Shown one piece after another: positions 24,521 through 33,134 of a stretch of DNA of 64,000 bases. This DNA is from Bacteroidales bacterium (GTDB taxonomy: Bacteria; Bacteroidota; Bacteroidia; Bacteroidales; JAAYJT01), in the NCBI GenBank assembly GCA_014860575.1, contig JACZJK010000011.1:55715-119714 (forward strand), given 5' to 3'. The position numbers were made by a program, and so were the translations under genes. Each line of letters begins with the position of its first letter. The stretch's first letter is position 1. The notes beneath the pieces are model-generated. The model searched no databases, was not told where the DNA came from, and saw only the letters and a program-made list of their open reading frames with translations.

Positions 24521-25219
24521 ATGTTAGTAGATATCAAATGTCAGGATTGTCCGGTTCACAAAGGTTCATATTTTAACAGTCTGGACCCTTGCGATCTTAG
24601 AGACCTGTGGCATAAAAAAACCTGCTATTTCTATAAAAAAGGACAGGTGATTTTTTACGAAGGCAAGCGGCCACTGGGTATTTACTGCATTCACTCGGGC
24701 AGGATCAAAATCAGCAAGCTGGGGATTGAGGGCAAGGAACAAATTGTCAGAATTGCGCAGGCAGGTGATTTGCTTGGTTTGCGGTCCCTGATTTCCGGGC
24801 GGAATTATGCCAACTCAGCAACCACAATTGATGATTCAATAGTATGCTTTGTAAACAAAAGAAAGTTCTTTCAGACTACCATCCGCTACCCGGAAATTTC
24901 CACCCGTATTATGATAACACTCAGCAAACTGCTGGAAGAAGCCGAGCAGAAAATCACCTCCATGGCTCAAAAACCTGTGCGGGAGCGCCTGGCTGAAGCA
25001 TTACTCACCCTCAATGACGTTTTCCACAGCGATGGCTGCCCCAACACCATCATCAGTCTTACCCGCGAAGACCTTGCCAACATGGTAGGAACCGCCAACG
25101 AAACCGTAATCAGATTACTCAGCGAATTCAAAGAAGAAAAAATGGTGGCAGTAAAAGGGCGGAAAATTTTTATTCTGGATAAAAAGGGCTTGCAAAGGAT
25201 GGCAAAGCTTTATCAATAA
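24521..25219 (+). CDS. Crp/Fnr-family transcriptional regulator
   Basis: A 232-residue regulator. The N-terminal sensor domain is a cyclic-nucleotide-binding-type barrel (KKGQVIFYEGKRPLGIYCIHSGRIKI). It has Cys7, Cys10 and Cys24 near the N-terminus, plus Cys35 and others, which could bind an Fe-S cluster as in FNR; the spacing is not that of E. coli FNR. The C-terminal helix-turn-helix reads LTREDLANMVGTANETVIRLLSEF; Glu and Arg of the ETVIR helix are the residues that contact TGA half-sites in Crp/Fnr proteins. It stands just before the [NiFe] operon, with a TGAT-N4-ATCA box between them, so it probably activates that operon under anoxia. Confidence 0.88.
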   Translation: MLVDIKCQDCPVHKGSYFNSLDPCDLRDLWHKKTCYFYKKGQVIFYEGKRPLGIYCIHSGRIKISKLGIEGKEQIVRIAQAGDLLGLRSLISGRNYANSATTIDDSIVCFVNKRKFFQTTIRYPEISTRIMITLSKLLEEAEQKITSMAQKPVRERLAEALLTLNDVFHSDGCPNTIISLTREDLANMVGTANETVIRLLSEFKEEKMVAVKGRKIFILDKKGLQRMAKLYQ

Positions 25220-25249
25220 ACTCGTCGGGGTGTTTCCCTACCCAAAACC

Positions 25250-25286
25250 TGATAAAAATCATTTTTTATCATGACCATTATCATTG
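25250..25286 (+). promoter_or_regulatory. FNR-type box and -7 element of the [NiFe] hydrogenase operon
   Basis: TGATAAAAATCA (25250-25261) is identical to the box at 17308, as is its flank (AAAACC before, ATTTTTT after). A -7-like TATCATTG (25279-25286, one mismatch to TAnnTTTG) follows at nearly the same distance as at the nickel permease gene. The site lies about 80 bp before the first operon gene. Confidence 0.6.
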
Positions 25287-25328
25287 TCTCCCCAGGCTGC
25301 CCATTTTATTATTGCCGCATCGTTTTGA

Positions 25329-26366
25329 ATGCAGCCTATGAACAACCTGCCCGAACCGGAAGTACTGGTAAAACATTACGAGCTTACCGCCGAAGCATGG
25401 CAAAAAGCCATCGGCGCCATGCTTGGTTCCCACACCGTATATGCCCCTGTGAAACGCTGGGGCAGCATGGATTATGAACCCATCACCGTTGAAAAAATTC
25501 GCTCCATCGTTTATAATGAACCCAAGCCGGTTTCACCCCTCAAGCTTTTTCTCTTGCCCGTAAAGGAAAATGTAGTACTCGAACCCGATATCGTTCGACC
25601 CCTGGTGGTGATCGGCACTCCTGCCTGCGACCTCTGGGCGCTCGACCTGCTTGACAAATTCTACCTGAACTCCGATCTTATTGACCCTTACTATAAGTTG
25701 CGCCGTGAAAAGTTGATCCTCATCGGAACCGATTGCCATTCCTCGCTGGAACATTGCCACTGCACAAGCTATGGGATCAATCCGGTTCCGGAAAAAAACC
25801 AGGACATCCTTATAAGCGTTATTGATGGCAAAGTACTGCTCGAGGTTCACACAGAAAAGGGAGAGAGGTTACTGGAAAGCATTAAAGGTGTTGCCGAATT
25901 CCAGGCTGCCGGAAATAGTTTGCCAGAAACATTGCTTCAAAAGCGCCGTGAGGTTAAATCAGCCATTGACAAGGCCAACAAGCAACTTCCCAATTACCAG
26001 GAAACCACCAGCGCTGTTAAAAATGCCGGTGAAGAAATCTGGGAGAAATACGCCAAAACCTGCGTTTCCTGCGGCGCCTGCGCCACCATCTGTCCTACCT
26101 GCACATGCTTTCTGCTGATTGACAGGCCCGGGTTCGAAAAAGTGAAACAAATGGATGCCTGCCAGTATCCCGGTTTCCAGCGTGTGGCCGGCGGCGAAGA
26201 CCCGCACCGCCAGCATCACATCAGGTTCAGCAACCGCTATTTCTGTAAATATGTGTTCAGGCCGGAGAAATTTGATGCGTTAGCATGCACGGGTTGCGGG
26301 CGCTGTATTGAGGCCTGCATCGGCAGGATCAACAAAAACGAACTTTTTATTGAGATCACCAGGTAA
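25329..26366 (+). CDS. AsrA/HydB-type [4Fe-4S] electron-transfer subunit
   Basis: A 345-residue protein of the family that forms the beta subunit of archaeal sulfhydrogenases and the A subunit of anaerobic sulfite reductase. The C-terminal third carries two ferredoxin motifs, CVSCGACATICPTCTC and CTGCGRCIEAC. The N-terminal part has family blocks VVIGTPACDLWALDLLD and LIGTDCHSSLEHCHC. An ATG three codons later (25338) is an equally good start. In known complexes it passes electrons between the flavoprotein encoded next and a catalytic subunit. Here no sulfite reductase or group 3 hydrogenase subunit follows; the genes run into a group 4 [NiFe] hydrogenase, so it probably feeds that enzyme. 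Confidence 0.85.
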   Translation: MQPMNNLPEPEVLVKHYELTAEAWQKAIGAMLGSHTVYAPVKRWGSMDYEPITVEKIRSIVYNEPKPVSPLKLFLLPVKENVVLEPDIVRPLVVIGTPACDLWALDLLDKFYLNSDLIDPYYKLRREKLILIGTDCHSSLEHCHCTSYGINPVPEKNQDILISVIDGKVLLEVHTEKGERLLESIKGVAEFQAAGNSLPETLLQKRREVKSAIDKANKQLPNYQETTSAVKNAGEEIWEKYAKTCVSCGACATICPTCTCFLLIDRPGFEKVKQMDACQYPGFQRVAGGEDPHRQHHIRFSNRYFCKYVFRPEKFDALACTGCGRCIEACIGRINKNELFIEITR

Positions 26367-26380
26367 TTAATATAAATAAG

Positions 26381-27202
26381 TTGTCAGCAAACAATAACAT
26401 ATACAAACCATTCAAGGCCCGGCTCGAGAAAGTCATCGAGGAATCGCCGCTCATCAAGACCCTTGTCATGGTGCCTGAAACTGAATTCTCGTTCAAAACG
26501 GGGGAGTTTATAGAACTAACACTGGACGGAATCGGAGAGGCGCCATTCACCCCATCTTCTTCACCTTTTGTAAAAGACCGCTTTGAAGTCACCATTATGA
26601 AAGCCGGCTACGTTACCGGCCTCATGCACGAGTTGCCCGTGGGTGAGGTGCTTGGTGTACGCGGGCCTTTCGGGCGAGGTTATCCTGTGGAAGAATTTTT
26701 CGGCAAGGAGGTACTAATACTGGGCGGCGGTTGTGGCCTTGCTCCCATACGCTCACTGCTTTACACATTGATTGAATACAAGGATAAGATCAAAAAAGTG
26801 ATCTTGGCTTACGGTTCAAAAAGTCCACAGGATTGCATTTACAAGCCGCTTTTCAGCTACCTCAACAGCATTGATAATTTCGAAGCATATCGCACGGTTG
26901 ACGAAACAACGGATGATTGGGACGAAAGCGTCGGGGTTGCAACAGTATTGTTGGATAAAGTAAAGGTGGATATTCCGAACGCTATTGCAGTGGTTTGCGG
27001 TCCGCCGGTGATGATGAAGCATGGAACCTTCAAATTGCTCGACATGGGCTTCTCGGAAAAAGATATTTACCTTTCGATGGAGAAAAATATGTCGTGCGGC
27101 CTGGGCAAATGCGGGCACTGCATGATGGGCGAGTACTTTGTGTGCAAAGACGGGCCAGTTTTCACCTACGACGAAATAAAAGACCAGCCGGATATCTGGT
27201 AA
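26381..27202 (+). CDS. AsrB/HydG-type FAD/NAD(P)H oxidoreductase subunit
   Basis: A 273-residue ferredoxin-NADP reductase-like flavoprotein, related to sulfhydrogenase gamma and dihydroorotate dehydrogenase B electron-transfer subunits. The frame begins with TTG at 26381; no ATG is available near the N-terminus. FAD site: around GVRGPFGRGYPVE. NAD(P)H site: VLILGGGCGLAPIRSLLY and VVCGPPVMM. The C-terminal CGLGKCGHC plus a later Cys bind [2Fe-2S]. It would exchange electrons with NADH or NADPH and pass them to the AsrA-type subunit. It sits 14 bp after that gene. It should not be confused with the maturase HydG. Confidence 0.85.
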   Translation: MSANNNIYKPFKARLEKVIEESPLIKTLVMVPETEFSFKTGEFIELTLDGIGEAPFTPSSSPFVKDRFEVTIMKAGYVTGLMHELPVGEVLGVRGPFGRGYPVEEFFGKEVLILGGGCGLAPIRSLLYTLIEYKDKIKKVILAYGSKSPQDCIYKPLFSYLNSIDNFEAYRTVDETTDDWDESVGVATVLLDKVKVDIPNAIAVVCGPPVMMKHGTFKLLDMGFSEKDIYLSMEKNMSCGLGKCGHCMMGEYFVCKDGPVFTYDEIKDQPDIW

Positions 27203-27211
27203 CATTAAAAA

Positions 27212-27700
27212 ATGAGTTTCATGGCAAAGAAGCTTTTCATAGATATGACCAAGTGCAGGGAGTGCGAAGAATGCACTGTGGAATGTGTGTATGATCACCA
27301 TCCTGTGAACCGGGGACTGAAAAGCCTTCTTGAAACGGCCTCGTTTCAGTTCACCTGCCGCCGTTGCCAGGATGCGCCTTGCATAGAGGTTTGCCCTGCC
27401 GAAGCGCTGGAGCGCAACAAAGAAGGGATAATAGAAAGAGCGCTGAACCTCTGCATAGCCTGCAAGTCGTGTGTGGCCATTTGTCCGTTTGGCACGCTGA
27501 TGACCCAATTTTTCGATTTCAAAGCGCCCAAATGCGACCTATGCAATTTTGACGAGATGGCCTCTTCGCTAAGGTGCATGGAAACCTGCCCCAAACACGC
27601 ACTCACATTAACAGAACAGGAACCCGACGAATCAAAATATATTTTCGAACTCAACGACAAGGTAGTGGTAAAAGAATATGCATGGGAAAAACTCAAGTAA
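27212..27700 (+). CDS. HycB/CooF-like four-cluster ferredoxin
   Basis: A 162-residue iron-sulfur protein with Cys-rich motifs for four [4Fe-4S] clusters: CRECEECTVEC, CRRCQDAPCIEVC, CIACKSCVAIC and CDLC with a later CMETC. This is the pattern of HycB/CooF, which link a soluble dehydrogenase to membrane-bound hydrogenases. It directly precedes the NuoH-like gene (stop and start abut) and follows the AsrAB-like pair. The order suggests that it wires the NAD(P)H flavoprotein to the hydrogenase small subunit. Confidence 0.88.
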   Translation: MSFMAKKLFIDMTKCRECEECTVECVYDHHPVNRGLKSLLETASFQFTCRRCQDAPCIEVCPAEALERNKEGIIERALNLCIACKSCVAICPFGTLMTQFFDFKAPKCDLCNFDEMASSLRCMETCPKHALTLTEQEPDESKYIFELNDKVVVKEYAWEKLK

Positions 27701-28627
27701 ATGACAAACCTCTTACACATACTCCTCTTCCCCGGCCTGCTTTTCCTGCTGGTTGCCGGTGGTTTTTTATCCTGGTTCGACCGCAAGATTACAGCCTGGG
27801 TGCAATTCCGCAAAGGGCCGCCGATGCTGCAACCGCTCTATGATTTTGTGAAGCTGATGAGCAAGGAAACCATACTGCCGCGCAATGCCAGCCGGATGAC
27901 TTTTCTTTCAGCGCCCATCTTTTCCGCTGCCGGGGCAGCCATAGCCGGTTTGCTGATCGTATTGCCCGCATTCGGCGTTTCGGGCGGATTCCGGGGCGAT
28001 CTTATTGTGATCTTTTATGTACTGGCCATACCATCGCTTACTTATATTATGGGTGCGATGGCAAGCGGCAACCCGCTGGCTTCGCTGGGCGCGTCACGTG
28101 AAATGAAGTTGATCATCGCTTATGAGCTGAGTTTCCTGCTAATAATTGCAGCCATCATCCTCAAATCTGATTTTGCGATTGATATTGCCGGCATCATGGC
28201 TGCACAGCAAAGCGACGGAGCATTTATTGGCAGTATTTCAGGTGTACTTTTATTCATTGCACTACTCATGTGTATACAGGCCAAACTGGGTTTCGTACCT
28301 TTTGATGCCGCCGAAGCCGAAACAGAAATTGCATCCGGCTTCCTGATAGAGTATTCCGGTCCGCCACTGGCTTTTATCAAACTCTCGAAATATTTTTTAA
28401 TCCTTGTGTTGCCGGTCCTCGCAGCAGTGCTGTTACTCGGTGGTTTTAACCTGGAAGGTTGGGGCATCCTCTGGGCCGTGCTGAAGATTTTGCTGGTTGT
28501 GTTGCTGGTAACGCTTGTCAGAAATACTAATCCGCGGCTGACTATTAAACAGGCGATGCGGTTTTTCTTTGTCTGGATGAATTTGCTAGTGATTGCGGCT
28601 ATTGTGTTACATTATTTAGGACTTTAA
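27701..28627 (+). CDS. NuoH/HycD-like membrane anchor subunit of group 4 [NiFe] hydrogenase
   Basis: A 308-residue membrane protein with about eight hydrophobic segments, of the NuoH/EchB/HycD/MbhM family. Conserved blocks include FDRKITAWVQFRKGPPMLQPLYDFVKL (read in parts), GALASLGASREMKLI-like SLGASREMKLIIAYE, and LGFVPFDAAEAETEIASG. It anchors the hydrogenase arm and forms the link to the ion-translocating subunits. Start codon abuts the preceding stop. Confidence 0.92.
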   Translation: MTNLLHILLFPGLLFLLVAGGFLSWFDRKITAWVQFRKGPPMLQPLYDFVKLMSKETILPRNASRMTFLSAPIFSAAGAAIAGLLIVLPAFGVSGGFRGDLIVIFYVLAIPSLTYIMGAMASGNPLASLGASREMKLIIAYELSFLLIIAAIILKSDFAIDIAGIMAAQQSDGAFIGSISGVLLFIALLMCIQAKLGFVPFDAAEAETEIASGFLIEYSGPPLAFIKLSKYFLILVLPVLAAVLLLGGFNLEGWGILWAVLKILLVVLLVTLVRNTNPRLTIKQAMRFFFVWMNLLVIAAIVLHYLGL

Positions 28628-28639
28628 AACTCTATACAC

Positions 28640-29053
28640 GTGGGATTTAAAGAACATTGTTTTAAGAAATCGTTATGGTTGTTCCATTTTGGTGGAGCAT
28701 CCTGCAACAATTGTGACATCGAAATTCTCGACTGCCTCACACCCCGCTACGATGTGGAGCGTTTTGGGATGGTGCTGGTAGGTAGTGTGCGCCACGCCGA
28801 TGTGCTGCTCGTAAACGGCAGCATTAACGCCAAATGTCGCAGCCGACTGCTAGAAATTTACAAACAAGCACCCAAACCCATTGTAGTTGTAGCAATCGGC
28901 GCTTGTGGTTGCACCGGCGGCATCTTCGCCGAAGGAAACACCTTTGCCGGGCCTGTGGATAAGATCATTCCGGTAGATGTTTACATCCCGGGCTGTCCGC
29001 CAAAACCCGAAGCCATCCTGGCCGGAATTGTGAACTTTTTAAATAAAAACTAA
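28640..29053 (+). CDS. NuoB-like small subunit of group 4 [NiFe] hydrogenase
   Basis: A 137-residue subunit beginning with GTG at 28640. It carries the proximal [4Fe-4S] cluster with Cys22 and Cys25 (SCNNCDIE), Cys89 (GACGCTGG) and Cys119 (PGCPPKPE), the pattern of the EchC/HycG/MbhJ family. It transfers electrons to the catalytic large subunit. It is short, lacking extra ferredoxin clusters, as is usual for group 4 enzymes with separate ferredoxin subunits. Confidence 0.92.
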   Translation: MGFKEHCFKKSLWLFHFGGASCNNCDIEILDCLTPRYDVERFGMVLVGSVRHADVLLVNGSINAKCRSRLLEIYKQAPKPIVVVAIGACGCTGGIFAEGNTFAGPVDKIIPVDVYIPGCPPKPEAILAGIVNFLNKN

Positions 29054-29062
29054 ACGACAACC

Positions 29063-29515
29063 ATGGATAACCAGGAACTCATAGAACTACTGAAATTCAA
29101 GTTCAAGAACGATATACAACAAGTGTATATCAGGTTCAAGAACCGTGTAACGCTTCAGGTGAAAAAAGAAGGGCTCCCTAAACTGGCTACTTACCTTTTT
29201 AAGGAGCACCGTGCAAGGTTCATCATTGCCTCGGCCATGGACAATAGCGATAAATTCGAGATCGTGTATCATTTCAGTAAAGATGACAGCGGCTTAATGC
29301 TGAACCTCAAGGTATTCCTGCCTAAAGAAAAGCCGGAAATAGAATCATTGGTTCCACTGTTCGTAGCAGCCGATTGGATCGAAAGGGAAATGCATGAACT
29401 TTTTGGCATCAAATTCCTGAACCACCCCAACCTGGTTCCATTGATCTCAAATGGTAACTGGGAAGACAAGGCTTTCCCCTACGCTAAGAAAACTGTAAAA
29501 CAGAAGCAATTATGA
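29063..29515 (+). CDS. NuoC-like subunit of group 4 [NiFe] hydrogenase
   Basis: A 150-residue protein of the NuoC/EchD/MbhK family (30-kDa subunit type). The C-terminal half shows the family block PLFVAADWIEREMHELFGIKF. It is soluble, without cofactors, and supports the large subunit. Its stop overlaps the start of the large-subunit gene by 4 bp. Confidence 0.9.
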   Translation: MDNQELIELLKFKFKNDIQQVYIRFKNRVTLQVKKEGLPKLATYLFKEHRARFIIASAMDNSDKFEIVYHFSKDDSGLMLNLKVFLPKEKPEIESLVPLFVAADWIEREMHELFGIKFLNHPNLVPLISNGNWEDKAFPYAKKTVKQKQL

Positions 29516-30699
29516 AAACAGTCATACCGGTCGGACCCTATCACCCGCTGCAGGAAGAGCCTGAATTGTTCAAGCTTTACTGCGATGGCGAAACCGTTGT
29601 GGACATTGACTGGGAAACAGGCTACAACCACCGCGGCATTGAAAAGATCAACGAAAGCAAGACTTTTGAACAGGTTTTCTTTGTGGTGGAACGCATTTGC
29701 GGCATTTGCTCCACTTCACATCCTTTTGCCTATGCCAACGCCATGGAAGAGTTATCGCATGTAAAAGTTCCCGACCGTGCCAATTATATCCGCTGCATCA
29801 TCGGCGAGTTGGAACGCCTGCACAGCCATCTGCTTTGGGTAGGGCTGGCCGGCCATTTTATTGGCTACAACACCGTTTTTATGTGGACATGGAAATACCG
29901 TGAACCCGTACTTGACCTTTTCGAAATGATCACCGGCAACCGCAACTCTTACGCCATGTTTAAGATTGGCGGGGTAAGGCGCGATATTCCCAACGATAAA
30001 TTCCCCGCCATCCGCAAAGTGTTGGCTGGTTTGAAACCCAAGGTTGATCTGTTGCTCGGTGCTGTGCTTGACGACCCGGTCATTCATGCAAGAACCAAGG
30101 GCGTTGGAATATTGACAAAACAGGATATTATTGATTTTTGTGCCGTTGGGCCTACTGCACGTGCATCGGGTCTGGCGATTGATATTCGCAAAGATGATCC
30201 TTATGCCGCCTATGGCATGCTCGACTGGAAAGTGATTACCGCCGAAGAAGGTGATGTATTTGCCAAAGCTGCTGTCAGGTTCCTTGAAATGTACGAATCC
30301 ATTAAAATTATTGAGCAATCATTGACCGCGATGGAAAAACTACCTGAAGGTGATATTAGCGCCAAAGTAAAAAATATTCCTGATGGTGAGGGATGTGGTC
30401 GAGCCGAAGCGCCACGCGGTGAAGTATTTCACTTTGTGAAATCCGATGGTTCGAACTCCCCGGTTCGCCATAAAATACGCGCACCGAGTTATGTAAACAT
30501 TGCCACGTTTAAAAAGTCCTGCATTGGTCAAAACATTTCTGATGCTACACTGGCGCTGGCTGCTGTTGACCCATGCTATTGCTGCACTGAGCGCATGGCC
30601 TTTGCCTACGATGCTTACAGTAAAAAGAGAATCATGGATGGAAACGATCTGATAAGGCTTTCGCAGAAACGCACCGAAGAATTGAAACGCAAACTATAA
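29512..30699 (+). CDS. Catalytic large subunit of group 4 [NiFe] hydrogenase
   Basis: A 395-residue large subunit. Both nickel-binding motifs are present: RICGICSTSH (Cys63, Cys66) and DPCYCCTER (Cys355, Cys358), which excludes the complex I subunit NuoD. After Arg361 follows a 34-residue tail starting MAFAYDAY, matching the proteolytically removed extension of HycE-type subunits, and a HycI-like endopeptidase is encoded in the same cluster. The N-terminal VPVGPYHP-like PVGPYHPLQEEP is typical of the Ech/Mbh/Hyc group. It evolves or oxidises H2 on the cytoplasmic side of the membrane. Confidence 0.95.
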   Translation: MKTVIPVGPYHPLQEEPELFKLYCDGETVVDIDWETGYNHRGIEKINESKTFEQVFFVVERICGICSTSHPFAYANAMEELSHVKVPDRANYIRCIIGELERLHSHLLWVGLAGHFIGYNTVFMWTWKYREPVLDLFEMITGNRNSYAMFKIGGVRRDIPNDKFPAIRKVLAGLKPKVDLLLGAVLDDPVIHARTKGVGILTKQDIIDFCAVGPTARASGLAIDIRKDDPYAAYGMLDWKVITAEEGDVFAKAAVRFLEMYESIKIIEQSLTAMEKLPEGDISAKVKNIPDGEGCGRAEAPRGEVFHFVKSDGSNSPVRHKIRAPSYVNIATFKKSCIGQNISDATLALAAVDPCYCCTERMAFAYDAYSKKRIMDGNDLIRLSQKRTEELKRKL

Positions 30700-30703
30700 A
30701 CCC

Positions 30704-32566
30704 ATGAACGAGTTGCATTTAATCATACTGTTACCGATTTTTGCTGGCATTGTGCTATTTTTTGTGCCGGAAAAATTCATACGGTTCAAGTCCATCGTTT
30801 CAGTGCTGGTGGCAATTGTTGTGCTTTATTGTGCCTTTGTGGTATTTGGTATGGAGAATCAGCTGTTCCGATTTGGATTGGGGCAAGGATATTTCCGCGA
30901 TCACCCAACCATATACAACCTGCTGAGAGTTTCATCCAATTTTATGACCCTGCACCTGGATGGATTAAGCCGCCTGGTGGTATTGTTTTCCAGCCTTTTT
31001 GCACTGCTGATCCTGATCTATTCCGTTGTTTATATCTCGGTTCGCAAGATGCCGAGGCAATACTATCCTCATTTTCTGATCACTATAGGCAGCGCTGCCG
31101 GCGCCATCATGGCCGACAATCTGCTGATCTTTGTCTTTTTCTGGGGTGTGCTGGGCTATACGCTTTACATGCTTATCAAAGGAAATACTGACGCTGCTGC
31201 ATCTACTGCCAAAAAAACATTTATCATGATCGGCGCATCCGACGGGATCATGATACTTGGCATTGCCCTGCTTTGGAAAATGAACTATGCCATGCAGATT
31301 TCCACCATCAGCGTTCCTACCATGAATGTTTTGCAGATTGTGGCATTTTTGTGCCTACTCATCGGCGCGTTTACCAAAGCAGGCGCTTTCCCATTCCATA
31401 CCTGGGTTCCGGATTATGCACAACATGCGCCGGCGAGTTCATCGGCTTATTTGCCGGCATCGCTGGATAAGTTGCTGGGCATATATTTCCTGGCCCGCAT
31501 CTGCAACGATATGTTTGTGTTGAACCAATGGCTCACACTCACACTTGTCATTATTGGTGTGCTGACCATCATTATTGCTGTGCTGATGGCATTGATTCAG
31601 CATAATTACAAACGTCTTTTAGGATATCATGCCGTTTCGCAGGTAGGTTATATGGTTATGGGGCTTGCCCTGGGAACTCCGCTTGGAATTGCTGGTGGTT
31701 TGTTCCACATGATCAACCATGCCCTTTATAAAAGCGGTTTATTCCTGAGTGCCGGCGCTGTTGATCGCATGACCGGCAAGGAAAACATCGAAGACCTGGG
31801 CGGGCTTTCGCGGGCTATGCCTTTTACTTTTTTTGCAGCTTTAATATTCGCACTTTCCATCTCAGGCATACCGCCGCTGAACGGGTTCGCATCAAAATGG
31901 CTGATCTATCAGGGTATTGTTGAGTTCGGAACACAACCCGGCGTAGCCAACCAATTGTGGATGGTGTGGCTGGGATTGGCAGTGTTTGGCTCAGCGCTAA
32001 CGCTGGCCAGTTTTATCAAGTTTATCAGCGGGATTTTCTGGGGTCGTATTAAGGAAACCTATATGAGCCTGCATAAGGTATCGCCCGTGTTATGGGCGCC
32101 ACAGATTTTCTTAGCCTTGCTCTGCATTGCCTTCGGTGTGTTTGCCACTTCATGGGTCATACCTAAACTGATCATGCCCATTACCGGTGATTTTGAATAC
32201 TTTGGGCTTTTCCAGTCATCCTACCTGGGATTGCTGGTGTTGATTTCCATTGTGCTGGGCTGGTTGATCTATTGGATCGGCAATATCCACAAAGTACGCG
32301 TTGAAGACAATTTTATCCTGGGGGAAAAGGCTATAAAAGACACGGGATTTCCCGCACTTGAATATTACAAAACCATTAGCCAGGCCGGGTTCTTTGCATG
32401 GATGTACCGCAAGGCCGGAAAAAAATGGTTCGACATTTATGATATTTCAAAAAGCATTGTGCTGGGATTCAGCAAGGGACTGAGTTCACTGCATACCGGA
32501 ATACTTCCCGTGTATGCTATTTGGATCATCGCAGGATTACTTATAATGATGATAATTTTTATTTAA
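30704..32566 (+). CDS. NuoL/MrpA-type antiporter-like subunit
   Basis: A 620-residue membrane protein with about fourteen to sixteen hydrophobic segments. It has the conserved proton-channel motifs of the NuoL/MrpA family: GAFTKAGAFPFHTWVPDYAQ and then ASSSAYLPASLDKLLG, GYHAVSQVGYMVMGLALG, and FHMINHALYKSGLFLSAGA. It corresponds to the N-terminal antiporter half of MrpA; the MrpA C-terminal portion is encoded separately by the next gene. It starts 4 bp after the large-subunit gene and would translocate H+ or Na+. Confidence 0.9.
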   Translation: MNELHLIILLPIFAGIVLFFVPEKFIRFKSIVSVLVAIVVLYCAFVVFGMENQLFRFGLGQGYFRDHPTIYNLLRVSSNFMTLHLDGLSRLVVLFSSLFALLILIYSVVYISVRKMPRQYYPHFLITIGSAAGAIMADNLLIFVFFWGVLGYTLYMLIKGNTDAAASTAKKTFIMIGASDGIMILGIALLWKMNYAMQISTISVPTMNVLQIVAFLCLLIGAFTKAGAFPFHTWVPDYAQHAPASSSAYLPASLDKLLGIYFLARICNDMFVLNQWLTLTLVIIGVLTIIIAVLMALIQHNYKRLLGYHAVSQVGYMVMGLALGTPLGIAGGLFHMINHALYKSGLFLSAGAVDRMTGKENIEDLGGLSRAMPFTFFAALIFALSISGIPPLNGFASKWLIYQGIVEFGTQPGVANQLWMVWLGLAVFGSALTLASFIKFISGIFWGRIKETYMSLHKVSPVLWAPQIFLALLCIAFGVFATSWVIPKLIMPITGDFEYFGLFQSSYLGLLVLISIVLGWLIYWIGNIHKVRVEDNFILGEKAIKDTGFPALEYYKTISQAGFFAWMYRKAGKKWFDIYDISKSIVLGFSKGLSSLHTGILPVYAIWIIAGLLIMMIIFI

Positions 32567-32575
32567 AGCATAGCC

Positions 32576-33133
32576 ATGGAATATATTATAAGCGTTTTAC
32601 TTATTCTTATGATTGCCGGATCCATTTACACCCTGCATGCCAGCGACCTGCTTTCGGCCATTGTATCCTACGGTATCGTGGGCTTTGGCCTCGTAATCAT
32701 TTTTCTATTCCTGAAAGCACCTGACCTGGCAATTGTGCAGATTGTGGTTGAAATCATTACACTGATAATCATGATTGCAGTGATCCGTAACAGCAGTAAA
32801 GAAGACCTGCAGGAAGGTGCCACCATTAAGTTAGAAGGCGTCAGGTATGTAAATCTGCACCAGTTGATTTATATTTCCGGAGCCACGCTTCTCGGAATTG
32901 GCCTGGTTTACTATTTCATTCTGTCAACGGCTGGACTGGATGCTTTTGGCGTGCATGAAATGCGCATGTCGCAGGTGTATGTGGAGCAGGGTGCCGAACT
33001 TACCGGAAGTGCCAACCTTGTAACGGGTATTCTTTTCGATTTCAGGGGTTATGACACGCTTGGCGAAGCCACAATTTTAATATCGGCAGTGGTTGGCATC
33101 TTAACAATTTTGCGAATAAAGGGGAGGAAATAG
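32576..33133 (+). CDS. MrpA C-terminal-like subunit (MbhD-MbhE type, DUF4040)
   Basis: A 185-residue membrane protein with about five hydrophobic segments. Its first part (HASDLLSAIVSYGIVGFGLV, KAPDLAIVQIVVEIITL) is the DUF4040/MbhD region. The last part (GSANLVTGILFDFRGYDTLGE followed by ATILISAVVG) is the MbhE/MrpA C-terminal signature. Fused to the preceding gene, it would complete a standard MrpA, so MrpA is split here, much as in Mbh-type clusters. Confidence 0.9.
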   Translation: MEYIISVLLILMIAGSIYTLHASDLLSAIVSYGIVGFGLVIIFLFLKAPDLAIVQIVVEIITLIIMIAVIRNSSKEDLQEGATIKLEGVRYVNLHQLIYISGATLLGIGLVYYFILSTAGLDAFGVHEMRMSQVYVEQGAELTGSANLVTGILFDFRGYDTLGEATILISAVVGILTILRIKGRK

Positions 33134-33134
33134 C

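Noticed and set aside
26381..27202. The AsrB-like gene as the maturase HydG because sulfhydrogenase gamma subunits share that name
   Set aside because: It is a FAD/[2Fe-2S] reductase without a radical SAM motif; the name clash is historical.
26816..27508. 230-residue frame on the minus strand opposite the AsrB-like and ferredoxin genes
   Set aside because: It lies wholly antisense to two well-supported genes and shows no recognisable domain.
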